DNA of 5,645 nucleotides from a candidate division WWE3 bacterium CG22_combo_CG10-13_8_21_14_all_39_12. GTDB lineage: Bacteria > Patescibacteriota > 4484-211 > GCA-002791395. The position numbers were made by a program, and so were the translations under genes. The DNA lies in contig PCSU01000032.1 of NCBI GenBank assembly GCA_002771355.1, positions 1-5,645 of the forward strand, in the 5' to 3' direction. The notes under the pieces were generated by a model, which ran no database searches, was not told the DNA's origin, and worked only from the letters and a program-made list of their open reading frames with translations. Shown here one piece after another: positions 1-5,385 of this stretch (position 1 is its first letter; each line of letters opens with the position of its first letter).

Positions 1-66
1 GTTTGGCTCACGTCAAATTCACCTGGTGATACGTTGTGAAATGCATAACGTGGGTGGAAGATTAAC

Positions 67-103
67 AAAAGGCCGTCAGGGTTTATCTCTGGTGGCCTTT
101 TTT
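67..103 (+). terminator. Rho-independent terminator of an upstream gene off the left edge
   Basis: An 11-bp stem (71-81 with 87-97, arms GGCCGTCAGGG and CTCTGGTGGCC) closes a 5-nt loop and is followed by six T (98-103), with four A just before it. Three of the pairs are G-U wobbles that exist only in the plus-strand RNA; the minus-strand RNA would have A-C mismatches there. This shows that the element works in the plus direction. It therefore ends a plus-strand gene whose last codons must lie within about the first 40 nt or outside the window. Frame 1 stops at 37-39 and frame 3 at 27-29, but the tails are too short to identify. Confidence 0.75.
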
Positions 104-189
104 CATGAAAAGCTAATAGGAAAAACAGTAAATCACCAAGAAGTAAAAAAGAGGTTTAGTGGCTCTATGTAAACGAATTAAAAGAAAGT

Positions 190-210
190 GTAGTTTTGGA
201 ACAAAACTAC
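190..210. repeat. Perfect 9-bp hairpin with 3-nt loop
   Basis: GTAGTTTTG (190-198) and CAAAACTAC (202-210) are exact inverted copies around GAA. No T-tract follows on either strand, so it is not a standard terminator. It lies in the gene-free stretch between the plus-strand terminator and the tRNA cassette, 20 bp outside the left inverted repeat, on the 3' side of the minus-strand tRNA transcript. It could be a 3'-end or processing structure of that transcript, or a protein-binding palindrome. No coding feature is visible around it. Confidence 0.4.
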
Positions 211-230
211 TAAGAAACGCTACTGCAATT

Positions 231-257
231 CAGTGGAGTTTTGTACTCAAATACTCC
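231..257. repeat. Left arm of 27-nt inverted repeat enclosing the tRNA
   Basis: This arm reads CAGTGGAGTT (231-240), nine unmatched bases, then AATACTCC (250-257). It is the reverse complement of 386-412 over the outer 10 and inner 8 positions, with exactly 9 unmatched bases in each arm. In the minus-strand transcript it lies 3' of tRNA-Arg. Each arm also contains GGAGT and ACTCC at its ends, so it could alternatively fold on itself through a 5-bp stem. Confidence 0.8.
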
Positions 258-261
258 CTAA

Positions 262-278
262 GTCAGGCTTTGCCTGAC
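262..278 (-). other. 7-bp hairpin directly 3' of the tRNA
   Basis: GTCAGGC (262-268) and GCCTGAC (272-278) pair perfectly around TTT, which is AAA in the minus-strand RNA. The hairpin begins 3 nt after the encoded CCA end of the tRNA. No U-run follows it (the next bases are TTAGGGAG), so as an intrinsic terminator it would be poor. A role as a 3'-trailer processing or end-protection stem is more plausible, by inference. Confidence 0.5.
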
Positions 279-281
279 GAC

Positions 282-358
282 TGGTGCCCCTGGCAGGACT
301 CGAACCTGCAACCTTGAGTTTAGAACACTCCTACTCTATCCAGTTGAGCTACAGGGGC
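282..358 (-). tRNA. tRNA-Arg (anticodon UCU), CCA encoded
   Basis: Read on the minus strand, this 77-nt sequence folds as a full cloverleaf. The acceptor stem is GCCCCTG with CAGGGGC, the D stem is GCTC with GAGT and has GG in the loop, and the T arm is GCAGG-TTCGAGT-CCTGC. The discriminator is A, followed by genomic CCA (282-284). The anticodon loop GTTCTAA places TCT at 322-324 (read in reverse), which decodes AGA, with A following the anticodon as expected for ANN codons. One oddity is that the first anticodon-stem pair (27-43) is G-A, leaving four good pairs. The gene lies downstream of and co-oriented with the small exported-protein gene. No clear separate promoter was found in the 130 nt before it. 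It is enclosed by long inverted repeats. Confidence 0.97.
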
Positions 359-359
359 T

Positions 360-377
360 AAAAAAATGCTTTGCATT
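360..377 (-). terminator. Weak hairpin plus T-run just 5' of the tRNA
   Basis: On the minus strand, AATGC (377-373), AAA, GCATT (369-365) is followed by a run of T ending 1 nt before the tRNA acceptor stem. The 5-bp stem is short and AT-rich, so this may be a weak terminator or attenuator for the upstream small gene, or simply a 5'-leader stem of the pre-tRNA. It shares the core GCAAAGC with the hairpin at the other end of the tRNA. Confidence 0.25.
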
Positions 378-385
378 CATTTTCA

Positions 386-412
386 GGAGTATTGCTTCCG
401 CTAACTCCACTG
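386..412. repeat. Right arm of 27-nt inverted repeat enclosing the tRNA
   Basis: This arm reads GGAGTATT (386-393), nine unmatched bases (394-402), then AACTCCACTG (403-412). It is the inverted partner of 231-257, with 18 of 27 positions paired in two blocks. In the minus-strand transcript it lies 28 nt before the tRNA 5' end. Pairing of the two arms would bring the ends of a 182-nt RNA together around the tRNA. Confidence 0.8.
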
Positions 413-494
413 TGACTATTGTACTGCATTAATGTAAGTTCGACGGATGAACACTATTGACTCACAGGAACGTTGAGAAAAGAGTCACGCAAAT

Positions 495-875
495 CTATTC
501 ACACGTAATTGCCATTCGATCCTTAAGACTATTCACATAAAGAATAATCTGGTTATCTGACATCAAGGCTGAAGTAAAAACTGCAGGTTCTAATTGATAC
601 TCACTTGTCCCGTCAACTATATTGTTGTTTAATCCAAGCGCTGTTACAGCACCCTGCCACACGTAATATGTCCCAGTGGTATCAACTGCCCCAAAGGGAA
701 CACCCAGACCATCAATACATGGTCCCAGTTGTACCATCTCTTCAGAGACCTTAAGGGTAGATACAAAACTTTGAGGTTCACTTGATACTGCAGTACTCGT
801 ACTAAACCAGTCAAAAGAATAAAGGGTTACAAACCCTATCACAACCAAAAAAGTTAGGACCGTTGCTTTAAACAT
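495..875 (-). CDS. Small exported or membrane-anchored protein of unknown family
   Basis: The product is 126 residues. Residues 3-20 form one hydrophobic segment after a short K-containing N-terminus, so it is either a signal peptide or a single N-terminal anchor with about 105 residues outside the membrane. There is no lipobox cysteine. The outer part is Ser/Thr/Val-rich, has two cysteines (C53 and C125, which could form a disulfide), and contains a short aromatic stretch TYYVWQG (69-75). I do not recognise a family. The start is fixed because an in-frame TAA sits two codons upstream of the ATG. No ribosome-binding site is visible, but a -10-like box ends 6 nt before the ATG, so the mRNA may be leaderless. 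It is divergent from the sensor histidine kinase, which raises the possibility of joint function at the cell surface. That link is inferred from position only. Confidence 0.7.
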   Translation of the reverse strand: MFKATVLTFLVVIGFVTLYSFDWFSTSTAVSSEPQSFVSTLKVSEEMVQLGPCIDGLGVPFGAVDTTGTYYVWQGAVTALGLNNNIVDGTSEYQLEPAVFTSALMSDNQIILYVNSLKDRMAITCE

Positions 876-881
876 ATCTTA

Positions 882-910
882 ATAGTATGTCACACAACAA
901 TCCTAAACAA
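882..910 (-). promoter_or_regulatory. Candidate promoter of the small exported-protein gene
   Basis: On the minus strand, TTGTTT (905-910) and TACTAT (882-887) are separated by 17 nt, and TACTAT ends 6 nt before the ATG at 875. Both boxes are imperfect (3 of 6 and 4 of 6 matches to consensus). The spacing would start transcription at or near the start codon, giving a leaderless mRNA. Confidence 0.4.
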
Positions 911-927
911 GCCTTATACTCCTTGGG

Positions 928-957
928 TTTACAGCATCCTTTATTGACTGTTATGCT
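928..957 (+). promoter_or_regulatory. Candidate promoter of the histidine kinase gene
   Basis: TTTACA (928-933, 5 of 6 matches) and TATGCT (952-957, 4 of 6) are 18 nt apart. The -10 box ends 7 nt before ATG 965, the same layout as the SDR operon promoter. This favours ATG 965 over the upstream ATG 887 as the real start, because it leaves room between the divergent genes for both promoters. Confidence 0.4.
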
Positions 958-964
958 ATATAAA

Positions 965-3136
965 ATGACTGGTCCAAAAATATTTTTTTCTTTACGGTTC
1001 AAAGTACTTTTAATGCTTATTGTTATTGCTGTGGTCCCTTATATCATCACACAATTTATTTGGGAACAATCAGCTGCAAAACTAACATATGATTATGAAG
1101 CTCAACTACTCGAGACAAATACAGAATATGTTTCATCAACAATTGAAGAATTTATTTCTGAGCATGAAATAAACCTTAGCTCCTACACATACGAGACTAA
1201 CCAAGACCCTGTTTCGTATATCGCACCAATTCTTTCAAACTATTTGGAAAACGATTCGCACACCACGTTCTTGGCAACCATCTCAGAGGGAAAACTTTCT
1301 TCATTTTACTCTCATAGCAGCAATACACCTCCACCAGCACTTGTTAATAGTATTGACGATATTTCGTTTGCAACACAATCTCTTGAGCCAACAGATAAGC
1401 CCATTTATCTTGAGACCTTAGAAAATAACGTTCTTATGTATACCAAAGTAATTGAAATAACCTCTGACGTAAAAACCACAAAAATCATCCTTGTAGGCGG
1501 ACTTGATCTGAATGAAGTTATAACGACAATATCAACATTCGCAACAAATGACACTAGTTCCTGGATCATTGCTACCGTTGACGGCAGACCAATATATTCA
1601 CCAACAAACGAATCTTATGACCCCAATACACTCCTTAACATATATCGTGCAAACAATAACGAGGCTGAAGGTGACGTACGATTAGTATTAGATGAAAACG
1701 GAACCCCCATGCAACAAACTGTCTTAGTAGTGCCTTATACCTACTGGAACATTATTGCCATCAAACCACTTTCATTCTTTTCACAACAGTCAATCCTAAA
1801 TCAGTCGCAGGCATTGGGTGCTTTTGCAATCGTTCTTATTGTGGTATTTATTTCAGGATTTTTCTTTTCTAGGCAACTTCTCAATCCACTCAAGGATCTG
1901 GTTAAGGGTACTGAGGAAATACAAAAAGGAAATTATAACTATAAATCAAATGTGCACACATTCGATGAACTAGCCGGCTTATCTGCTTCATTTAACCAAA
2001 TGTCACACGAAATATTAAAAAACCAAAATGAACTTAAAAATGATGCGCAAACAATTGAAGCTGAACGCGATAAGCTAACTCAAATCATCAGTGGTATCTC
2101 TGATGCAGTTATTGTTGTTGACTTGAATGAAAAGATTGTACTGTTCAATAAAGCTGCCGAAGATATAACTGGTTATAAAAATTCAGAGGTAATTGAGACT
2201 ACTATCGGTAAAGTTCTTACGTTTTCCTCTAAAGAAACCTCGCTACAAACATCTGAGGTTTGTCCTATCAACACCACTAGTTCCGCAGGCGTCATAAAAA
2301 CCATGTCAAACATTACCCTTACAGGCAAAGATAAAAAACTAACAATTGTGAATCTTGCAGCCAGCCACATTCAAGATGGTCACATAGCAAAGGTAGGATG
2401 CATATTAACACTTCACGATATTACACAGGAAGCAGAACTCGAAGAAATGAAACTAGATTTTGTCTCTGTTGCAGCTCACGAACTACGAACACCATTAACT
2501 TCTATACGTGGATACCTTGAGTTTTTGAATGAATCAACGGAAAATCTTACAAATGACCAACACAGGTTTATAGATCGTATTCAATTATCAGTAAATCAAC
2601 TGGTTGGACATGTCGAAAACCTCCTTAATGTCAGCAAAATCGAACGTGGATCTGTAACCATAAACCCCGTACCTACAGATTGGGTCTCTAATATGCAATC
2701 AATGGCTAAAGATATAGATATACTTGCAAAATCAAAAGGGCAAAGCATACATGTTGAAGTACCTTCACGTAAACTACCTCTGGTAATAGTTGATCCTACC
2801 CGCATGGTCGAAGTGGTCCACAACCTTCTTACTAATGCAATTAACTACAGTACAGAGGGAAACCACACCAGAATATGGTTTGAAGTTGATCAAGATATGG
2901 TAATAACTCATATTGGAGATAACGGGGAAGGGATTCCACCTAAAGCACTTAAACACCTATTTACCAAGTTTTATCGAGTCGGTGGAAAATTGTCTGAAAC
3001 ATCAAAGGGAACAGGTCTTGGTCTTTACATCTCAAAAGGAATAATTGAGTTACACAAAGGAGAGATTTGGGTTCAGAGTAAGCCTGGAGTAGGATCAATT
3101 TTTAGCTTCTCACTACCTATCGCAAAAAAACCATAG
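965..3136 (+). CDS. Transmembrane sensor histidine kinase (Cache-like, HAMP, PAS, HisKA, HATPase_c)
   Basis: Numbered from the longest frame (ATG 887, 749 aa): TM1 is about 37-57, and an outer sensing domain of about 250 residues (58-307) follows, ending in a Cache/PAS-like strand pattern (SSWIIATVDGRPIYS). TM2 is about 308-328, HAMP about 329-380, a short coiled coil to about 398, and PAS about 398-513. HisKA has HELRTP with phospho-acceptor H531 and the ExxT phosphatase motif. The ATPase has N-box N646/N650, G1 DNGEGIP (678-684), F-box LFTKFYR and G2 KGTGLGL. All catalytic motifs are intact. It should autophosphorylate in response to an extracellular cue and pass phosphate to a response regulator, none of which is in the window. 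I chose ATG 965 (723 aa, MTGPKIFF...) because a promoter-like pair ends 7 nt before it. ATG 887 would leave only 11 bp to the divergent gene. Neither start has a Shine-Dalgarno site. Its end overlaps the convergent membrane-protein gene by 20 bp. Confidence 0.93.
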   Translation: MTGPKIFFSLRFKVLLMLIVIAVVPYIITQFIWEQSAAKLTYDYEAQLLETNTEYVSSTIEEFISEHEINLSSYTYETNQDPVSYIAPILSNYLENDSHTTFLATISEGKLSSFYSHSSNTPPPALVNSIDDISFATQSLEPTDKPIYLETLENNVLMYTKVIEITSDVKTTKIILVGGLDLNEVITTISTFATNDTSSWIIATVDGRPIYSPTNESYDPNTLLNIYRANNNEAEGDVRLVLDENGTPMQQTVLVVPYTYWNIIAIKPLSFFSQQSILNQSQALGAFAIVLIVVFISGFFFSRQLLNPLKDLVKGTEEIQKGNYNYKSNVHTFDELAGLSASFNQMSHEILKNQNELKNDAQTIEAERDKLTQIISGISDAVIVVDLNEKIVLFNKAAEDITGYKNSEVIETTIGKVLTFSSKETSLQTSEVCPINTTSSAGVIKTMSNITLTGKDKKLTIVNLAASHIQDGHIAKVGCILTLHDITQEAELEEMKLDFVSVAAHELRTPLTSIRGYLEFLNESTENLTNDQHRFIDRIQLSVNQLVGHVENLLNVSKIERGSVTINPVPTDWVSNMQSMAKDIDILAKSKGQSIHVEVPSRKLPLVIVDPTRMVEVVHNLLTNAINYSTEGNHTRIWFEVDQDMVITHIGDNGEGIPPKALKHLFTKFYRVGGKLSETSKGTGLGLYISKGIIELHKGEIWVQSKPGVGSIFSFSLPIAKKP

Positions 3137-3791
3137 AGTTAAGTAAAGAATATAGTGGGTGGTTTTCATGAATTCCAGCCACAGATTCGACATACACAAG
3201 AAACAAAATTGCTGCAAGAAGAATCAATGTAACTTGAACTCGACTGATCCATAGTGGAGTACTTTCCTTATAAAACATTCCTTGAACATGCAGTAATCCT
3301 ACAACCAAAAAACTGTACCCAACAATACGGTGTCCCCATACATATAAAGTTTCACTAAATCCATCAGTAACAATTATTGTATGTGACAAAAACATTAACC
3401 CGACCATGCTATAACCAAAAGAAACAAGATAGCTCCACTGAATTCGTGTAATCTTTCCTAACAGATACCCCATGTTCGAAATTCCAATAAGTGTCACATA
3501 TAAGCCCGTTAAAACGTACATCCGTGGAATTGGGTCAACCGGTAAAAGCGAAAAAGAAACTTGAATCCCGTTCGGCAACAGAAAAAAAACAATCAGCAAC
3601 AAACCTGCAATAACCAAAAGCGACTCACGCAAAATCGAAAGAATATTCTTTTCCTTCTTTACTAATAACGTATATATTGAAACACACGCATATGCCAACA
3701 AAAAACTTCCAATCAAATAGTGAAGAGTTTTAAGTAAAAATGCTGTTTCTTCGGGTGAAGAATATAACTCTCTTAAAACATTTACATCCAT
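3117..3791 (-). CDS. Six-helix integral membrane protein, possible heme-b or metal-binding protein
   Basis: The product is 224 residues with six predicted membrane segments, at about 20-43, 53-72, 90-112, 120-141, 153-172 and 183-203. Histidines lie inside or at the ends of helices: H24 (TM1), H137 (TM4), H154 and H168 (both TM5, 14 residues apart); H208 and H211 are in the C-terminal tail. A pair of histidines 13-14 residues apart on one helix is how b-type cytochromes hold two hemes, so heme or metal binding is an inference worth noting. I do not recognise a named family, and function is otherwise unknown. It is the last gene of the SDR-DUF1294 operon, 21 nt after the DUF1294 stop. No Shine-Dalgarno site precedes it. 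A TATAGT lies 9 nt before the ATG (3801-3806) without a good -35, so a minor internal promoter is possible. Its last codons overlap the end of the kinase gene. Confidence 0.82.
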   Translation of the reverse strand: MDVNVLRELYSSPEETAFLLKTLHYLIGSFLLAYACVSIYTLLVKKEKNILSILRESLLVIAGLLLIVFFLLPNGIQVSFSLLPVDPIPRMYVLTGLYVTLIGISNMGYLLGKITRIQWSYLVSFGYSMVGLMFLSHTIIVTDGFSETLYVWGHRIVGYSFLVVGLLHVQGMFYKESTPLWISRVQVTLILLAAILFLVYVESVAGIHENHPLYSLLNSMVFLR

Positions 3792-3812
3792 ATAACATTT
3801 ACTATACCAAAC

Positions 3813-4187
3813 TTACATATGTGTATTCATGAAAACATAGATGAGTCCAGCCTGAACAATAATAATTAATAAAACTCTTCCCATAAAACTTAGCTTTTGA
3901 GTCTTATGCCTAAACATATTCGATCCAATTAAAATCCCTAGGGATCCTCCCAAAGCTGAAATTATGTAAAAAAACATTTCTGGTAACCTGGTAGATTTTT
4001 CATATGATGAAACAACTTTGTCATACCCAAACATCGCAAAGGACGAGATGTTTACTGAAAGAATAACCTCAAACAGAAACCATTTTTTTAAAAGGAAATA
4101 CTCAAGCACCATAAAAACCCCTACAGCAAAAACAACAAATAGAATAAAAAACTGCTGGATGAGTTGGCGTTTTTTAAAATGCACCAT
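3813..4187 (-). CDS. DUF1294 family membrane protein
   Basis: The product is 124 residues with membrane segments at about 11-30, 36-54, 72-89 and 103-120. The DUF1294 signature is clear and in order: N46 with FGYDK (53-57), RLPE (67-70), GGSLG (80-84), FRHKT (92-96) and the following K98 and F101. The family is widespread in bacteria and its biochemical role is not established; some members are fused to cold-shock domains. The start ATG lies 2 nt after the SDR stop codon (TAA CC ATG), with no Shine-Dalgarno site nearby, which points to translational coupling within the operon. A second, more compact DUF1294 gene lies about 870 bp away, on the other side of the SDR gene and on the opposite strand. 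This copy has an extra N-terminal helix compared with that one. Confidence 0.9.
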   Translation of the reverse strand: MVHFKKRQLIQQFFILFVVFAVGVFMVLEYFLLKKWFLFEVILSVNISSFAMFGYDKVVSSYEKSTRLPEMFFYIISALGGSLGILIGSNMFRHKTQKLSFMGRVLLIIIVQAGLIYVFMNTHM

Positions 4188-4189
4188 GG

Positions 4190-4918
4190 TTAACTAAGAT
4201 ATCTTCCACCATTTACATGAAATGTTTGACCTGTAATAAAAGATGCCTTTTTTGAAACAAGAAAAGATACCATCTGAGCAATGTCTTGTGGCTGTCCCAT
4301 ACGTTTGATTATTTGTGAATCTATTCTTGATTGTCTTTTTTGGGGACTATCTGATGCAATAAGATTAGTATCTATACTTCCGGGTGCTATCGCATTAACT
4401 CGGATTTTGGGTGAAAGTTCTTGTGCAAGAGACCTTGTGACTGCAATCATTCCAAGTTTTGAAATATTGTAATCAACCCCATGATCTGAACCAATAAATG
4501 CATTTATTGACGACATAAATACAACTGATGATTGAGCCGTGAAATAGGGGAGAAACCCTTGGGTTAAAAACAGTGCGCCTTTAAGGTTAACGTTAAGGGT
4601 TTGGTCATATTGTTCTTCCGTAAGATCAGAGAACGCAGTGCGATGATAAATCCCTGCATTGTTAACCAACACATCTATAGCATTAAATTCCTCAATTGTG
4701 TTTGAGATAATTTTTTCCCTATCCGACTCTTTTGAAATGTCTGCACGAATTACAACAACATCATTGGCGACGTCTCTCATTTCCTCAAGTAGCGTCTCAG
4801 TTCTTTCAGATTCAGCGTAGTGGTTAAGAACAAGTGAATATCCTTGCCTAGCAAGTTGTTTAGCAACCTCAAGTCCAATTCCACTTGAGGCTCCTGTTAT
4901 AACCGCTACTTTAGACAT
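4190..4918 (-). CDS. SDR-family oxidoreductase (FabG-like)
   Basis: From ATG 4918 the product is 242 residues, the usual length of classical short-chain dehydrogenases. It has a Rossmann fold with TGASSGIG (8-15), D60 after the third strand, NNAG (86-89) and the catalytic tetrad N111, S137, Y150 and K154 (YNISK). APG (178-180) and a typical C-terminal GQTFHVNGG follow. It should carry out NAD(P)H-dependent reduction of a carbonyl or the reverse reaction. The overall pattern is like 3-oxoacyl-ACP reductase or sugar/alcohol dehydrogenases, and the substrate cannot be read from sequence. N32-H33 after the second strand does not settle NAD versus NADP. An in-frame ATG at 4972 would add 18 residues before the conserved MSKVAVITG start and would run through the -10 box, so I reject it. 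It is the first gene of a minus-strand operon with the DUF1294 and six-helix genes. Confidence 0.95.
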   Translation of the reverse strand: MSKVAVITGASSGIGLEVAKQLARQGYSLVLNHYAESERTETLLEEMRDVANDVVVIRADISKESDREKIISNTIEEFNAIDVLVNNAGIYHRTAFSDLTEEQYDQTLNVNLKGALFLTQGFLPYFTAQSSVVFMSSINAFIGSDHGVDYNISKLGMIAVTRSLAQELSPKIRVNAIAPGSIDTNLIASDSPQKRQSRIDSQIIKRMGQPQDIAQMVSFLVSKKASFITGQTFHVNGGRYLS

Positions 4919-4925
4919 ATGAATT

Positions 4926-4955
4926 ATTATACGCATACAGCGAGCAATCAGACAA
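4926..4955 (-). promoter_or_regulatory. Promoter of the SDR operon, probably leaderless
   Basis: On the minus strand there is a perfect TATAAT (4926-4931) and, 18 nt upstream, TTGTCT (4950-4955, 4 of 6 matches to consensus). The -10 ends 7 nt before ATG 4918, so transcription should begin at or within a base or two of the start codon. No Shine-Dalgarno site fits in that space. This decides the SDR start and drives the three-gene operon. Confidence 0.65.
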
Positions 4956-4983
4956 CGTGCAAGCAAAGACATAAATGACTTTT

Positions 4984-5012
4984 TTGTTTTTATGGATATC
5001 CTGTAGTAGAAT
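4984..5012 (+). promoter_or_regulatory. Candidate promoter of the second DUF1294 gene
   Basis: TTGTTT (4984-4989) and TAGAAT (5007-5012, 5 of 6 matches) are 17 nt apart. This predicts a leader of about 40 nt that includes the strong ribosome-binding site. The spacer contains an 8-bp palindrome, GGATATCC (4994-5001), which could be an operator or chance. Confidence 0.4.
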
Positions 5013-5045
5013 GCTCACACCGTTAATCGCACATATCTAGTCTAA

Positions 5046-5057
5046 AAGGAGGTGATC
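5046..5057 (+). promoter_or_regulatory. Perfect extended Shine-Dalgarno site
   Basis: AAGGAGGTGATC is fully complementary to the usual 3' end of bacterial 16S rRNA over 12 nt and lies directly before ATG 5059. It fixes the start of the second DUF1294 gene and predicts strong translation. None of the other genes in the window has a comparable site. Confidence 0.85.
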
Positions 5058-5058
5058 T

Positions 5059-5367
5059 ATGTCACCAACGACAGTATGGTTTATGCTTCTATATTTCATT
5101 GGAATCAACATTCTTGCCGCTTCCAGAATGAAATATGACAAAGAGCAATCGAAAAAAAGAAATGTTGGAGGCCATAAGCATGGCATACAAAGAGTACCTG
5201 AAAATGAGTTTTTCATTTTTTCAATCTTTGGAGGATGGATCGGTATCGTTTGGGGAATGAAGGAATACCGTCACAAAACGATTAAGACATCCTTTCAAAA
5301 GAAAATAGCAGCCGGTGCTGTTATGAATATCGGGGTTATTGCCATGATCATTGGCCTATCTCAGTGA
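5059..5367 (+). CDS. DUF1294 family membrane protein (compact second copy)
   Basis: The product is 102 residues with membrane segments at about 4-21, 50-66 and 83-100. It carries the DUF1294 landmarks: N17, MKYDK (24-28), RVPE (45-48), FGGWIG (57-62) and YRHKTIKTSF (70-79). Between the first helix and RVPE there is a basic, Gly/His-containing loop (about 29-44), longer than in the other copy in this window. It lacks the extra N-terminal helix of that copy, so the two are clearly diverged paralogs rather than a recent duplication. The function of the family is not established. The gene is monocistronic, with its own promoter candidate, a perfect Shine-Dalgarno site and a terminator 18 bp after the stop. 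It is divergent from the SDR operon that holds the other copy. Confidence 0.9.
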   Translation: MSPTTVWFMLLYFIGINILAASRMKYDKEQSKKRNVGGHKHGIQRVPENEFFIFSIFGGWIGIVWGMKEYRHKTIKTSFQKKIAAGAVMNIGVIAMIIGLSQ

Positions 5368-5385
5368 TCAAAAGGGAATTAAATG

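Noticed and set aside
1..39. Possible C-terminal tail of the upstream plus-strand gene (frame 1 ends at 37-39, frame 3 at 27-29)
   Set aside because: A gene should end here, judging by the terminator, but 8-12 residues cannot show which frame is real or what the product is.
1..145. Minus-strand open frame with protein-like composition toward the left edge
   Set aside because: It has no ATG start after the in-frame stop near 145 and lies across the plus-strand terminator, with no start signals.
2..172. Open plus-strand frame from the left edge to TAA at 170-172
   Set aside because: It runs straight through a good terminator hairpin and its T-run, and the translated sequence looks like no protein I know. 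The terminator is the better explanation.
449..486. TGACTC and GAGTCA inverted pair after the small exported-protein gene
   Set aside because: It is a 6-bp stem with a loop of about 20 nt and no T-run, so it is not convincing as a terminator or operator.
2173..2956. Three short minus-strand frames (2173-2370, 2596-2823, 2774-2956)
   Set aside because: They lie inside the kinase gene opposite its PAS, HisKA and ATPase regions, and are shadows with no domain or start signal.
4196..4205. AAGATATCTT palindrome
   Set aside because: It falls within the last codons of the SDR gene and is most simply explained by coding.
4281..4472. Plus-strand frame of 63 codons
   Set aside because: It is opposite the conserved C-terminal half of the SDR gene and has no independent support.
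4919..4972. N-terminal extension of the SDR to ATG 4972
   Set aside because: The 18 added residues precede the canonical SDR start and would be encoded across a perfect TATAAT promoter box.
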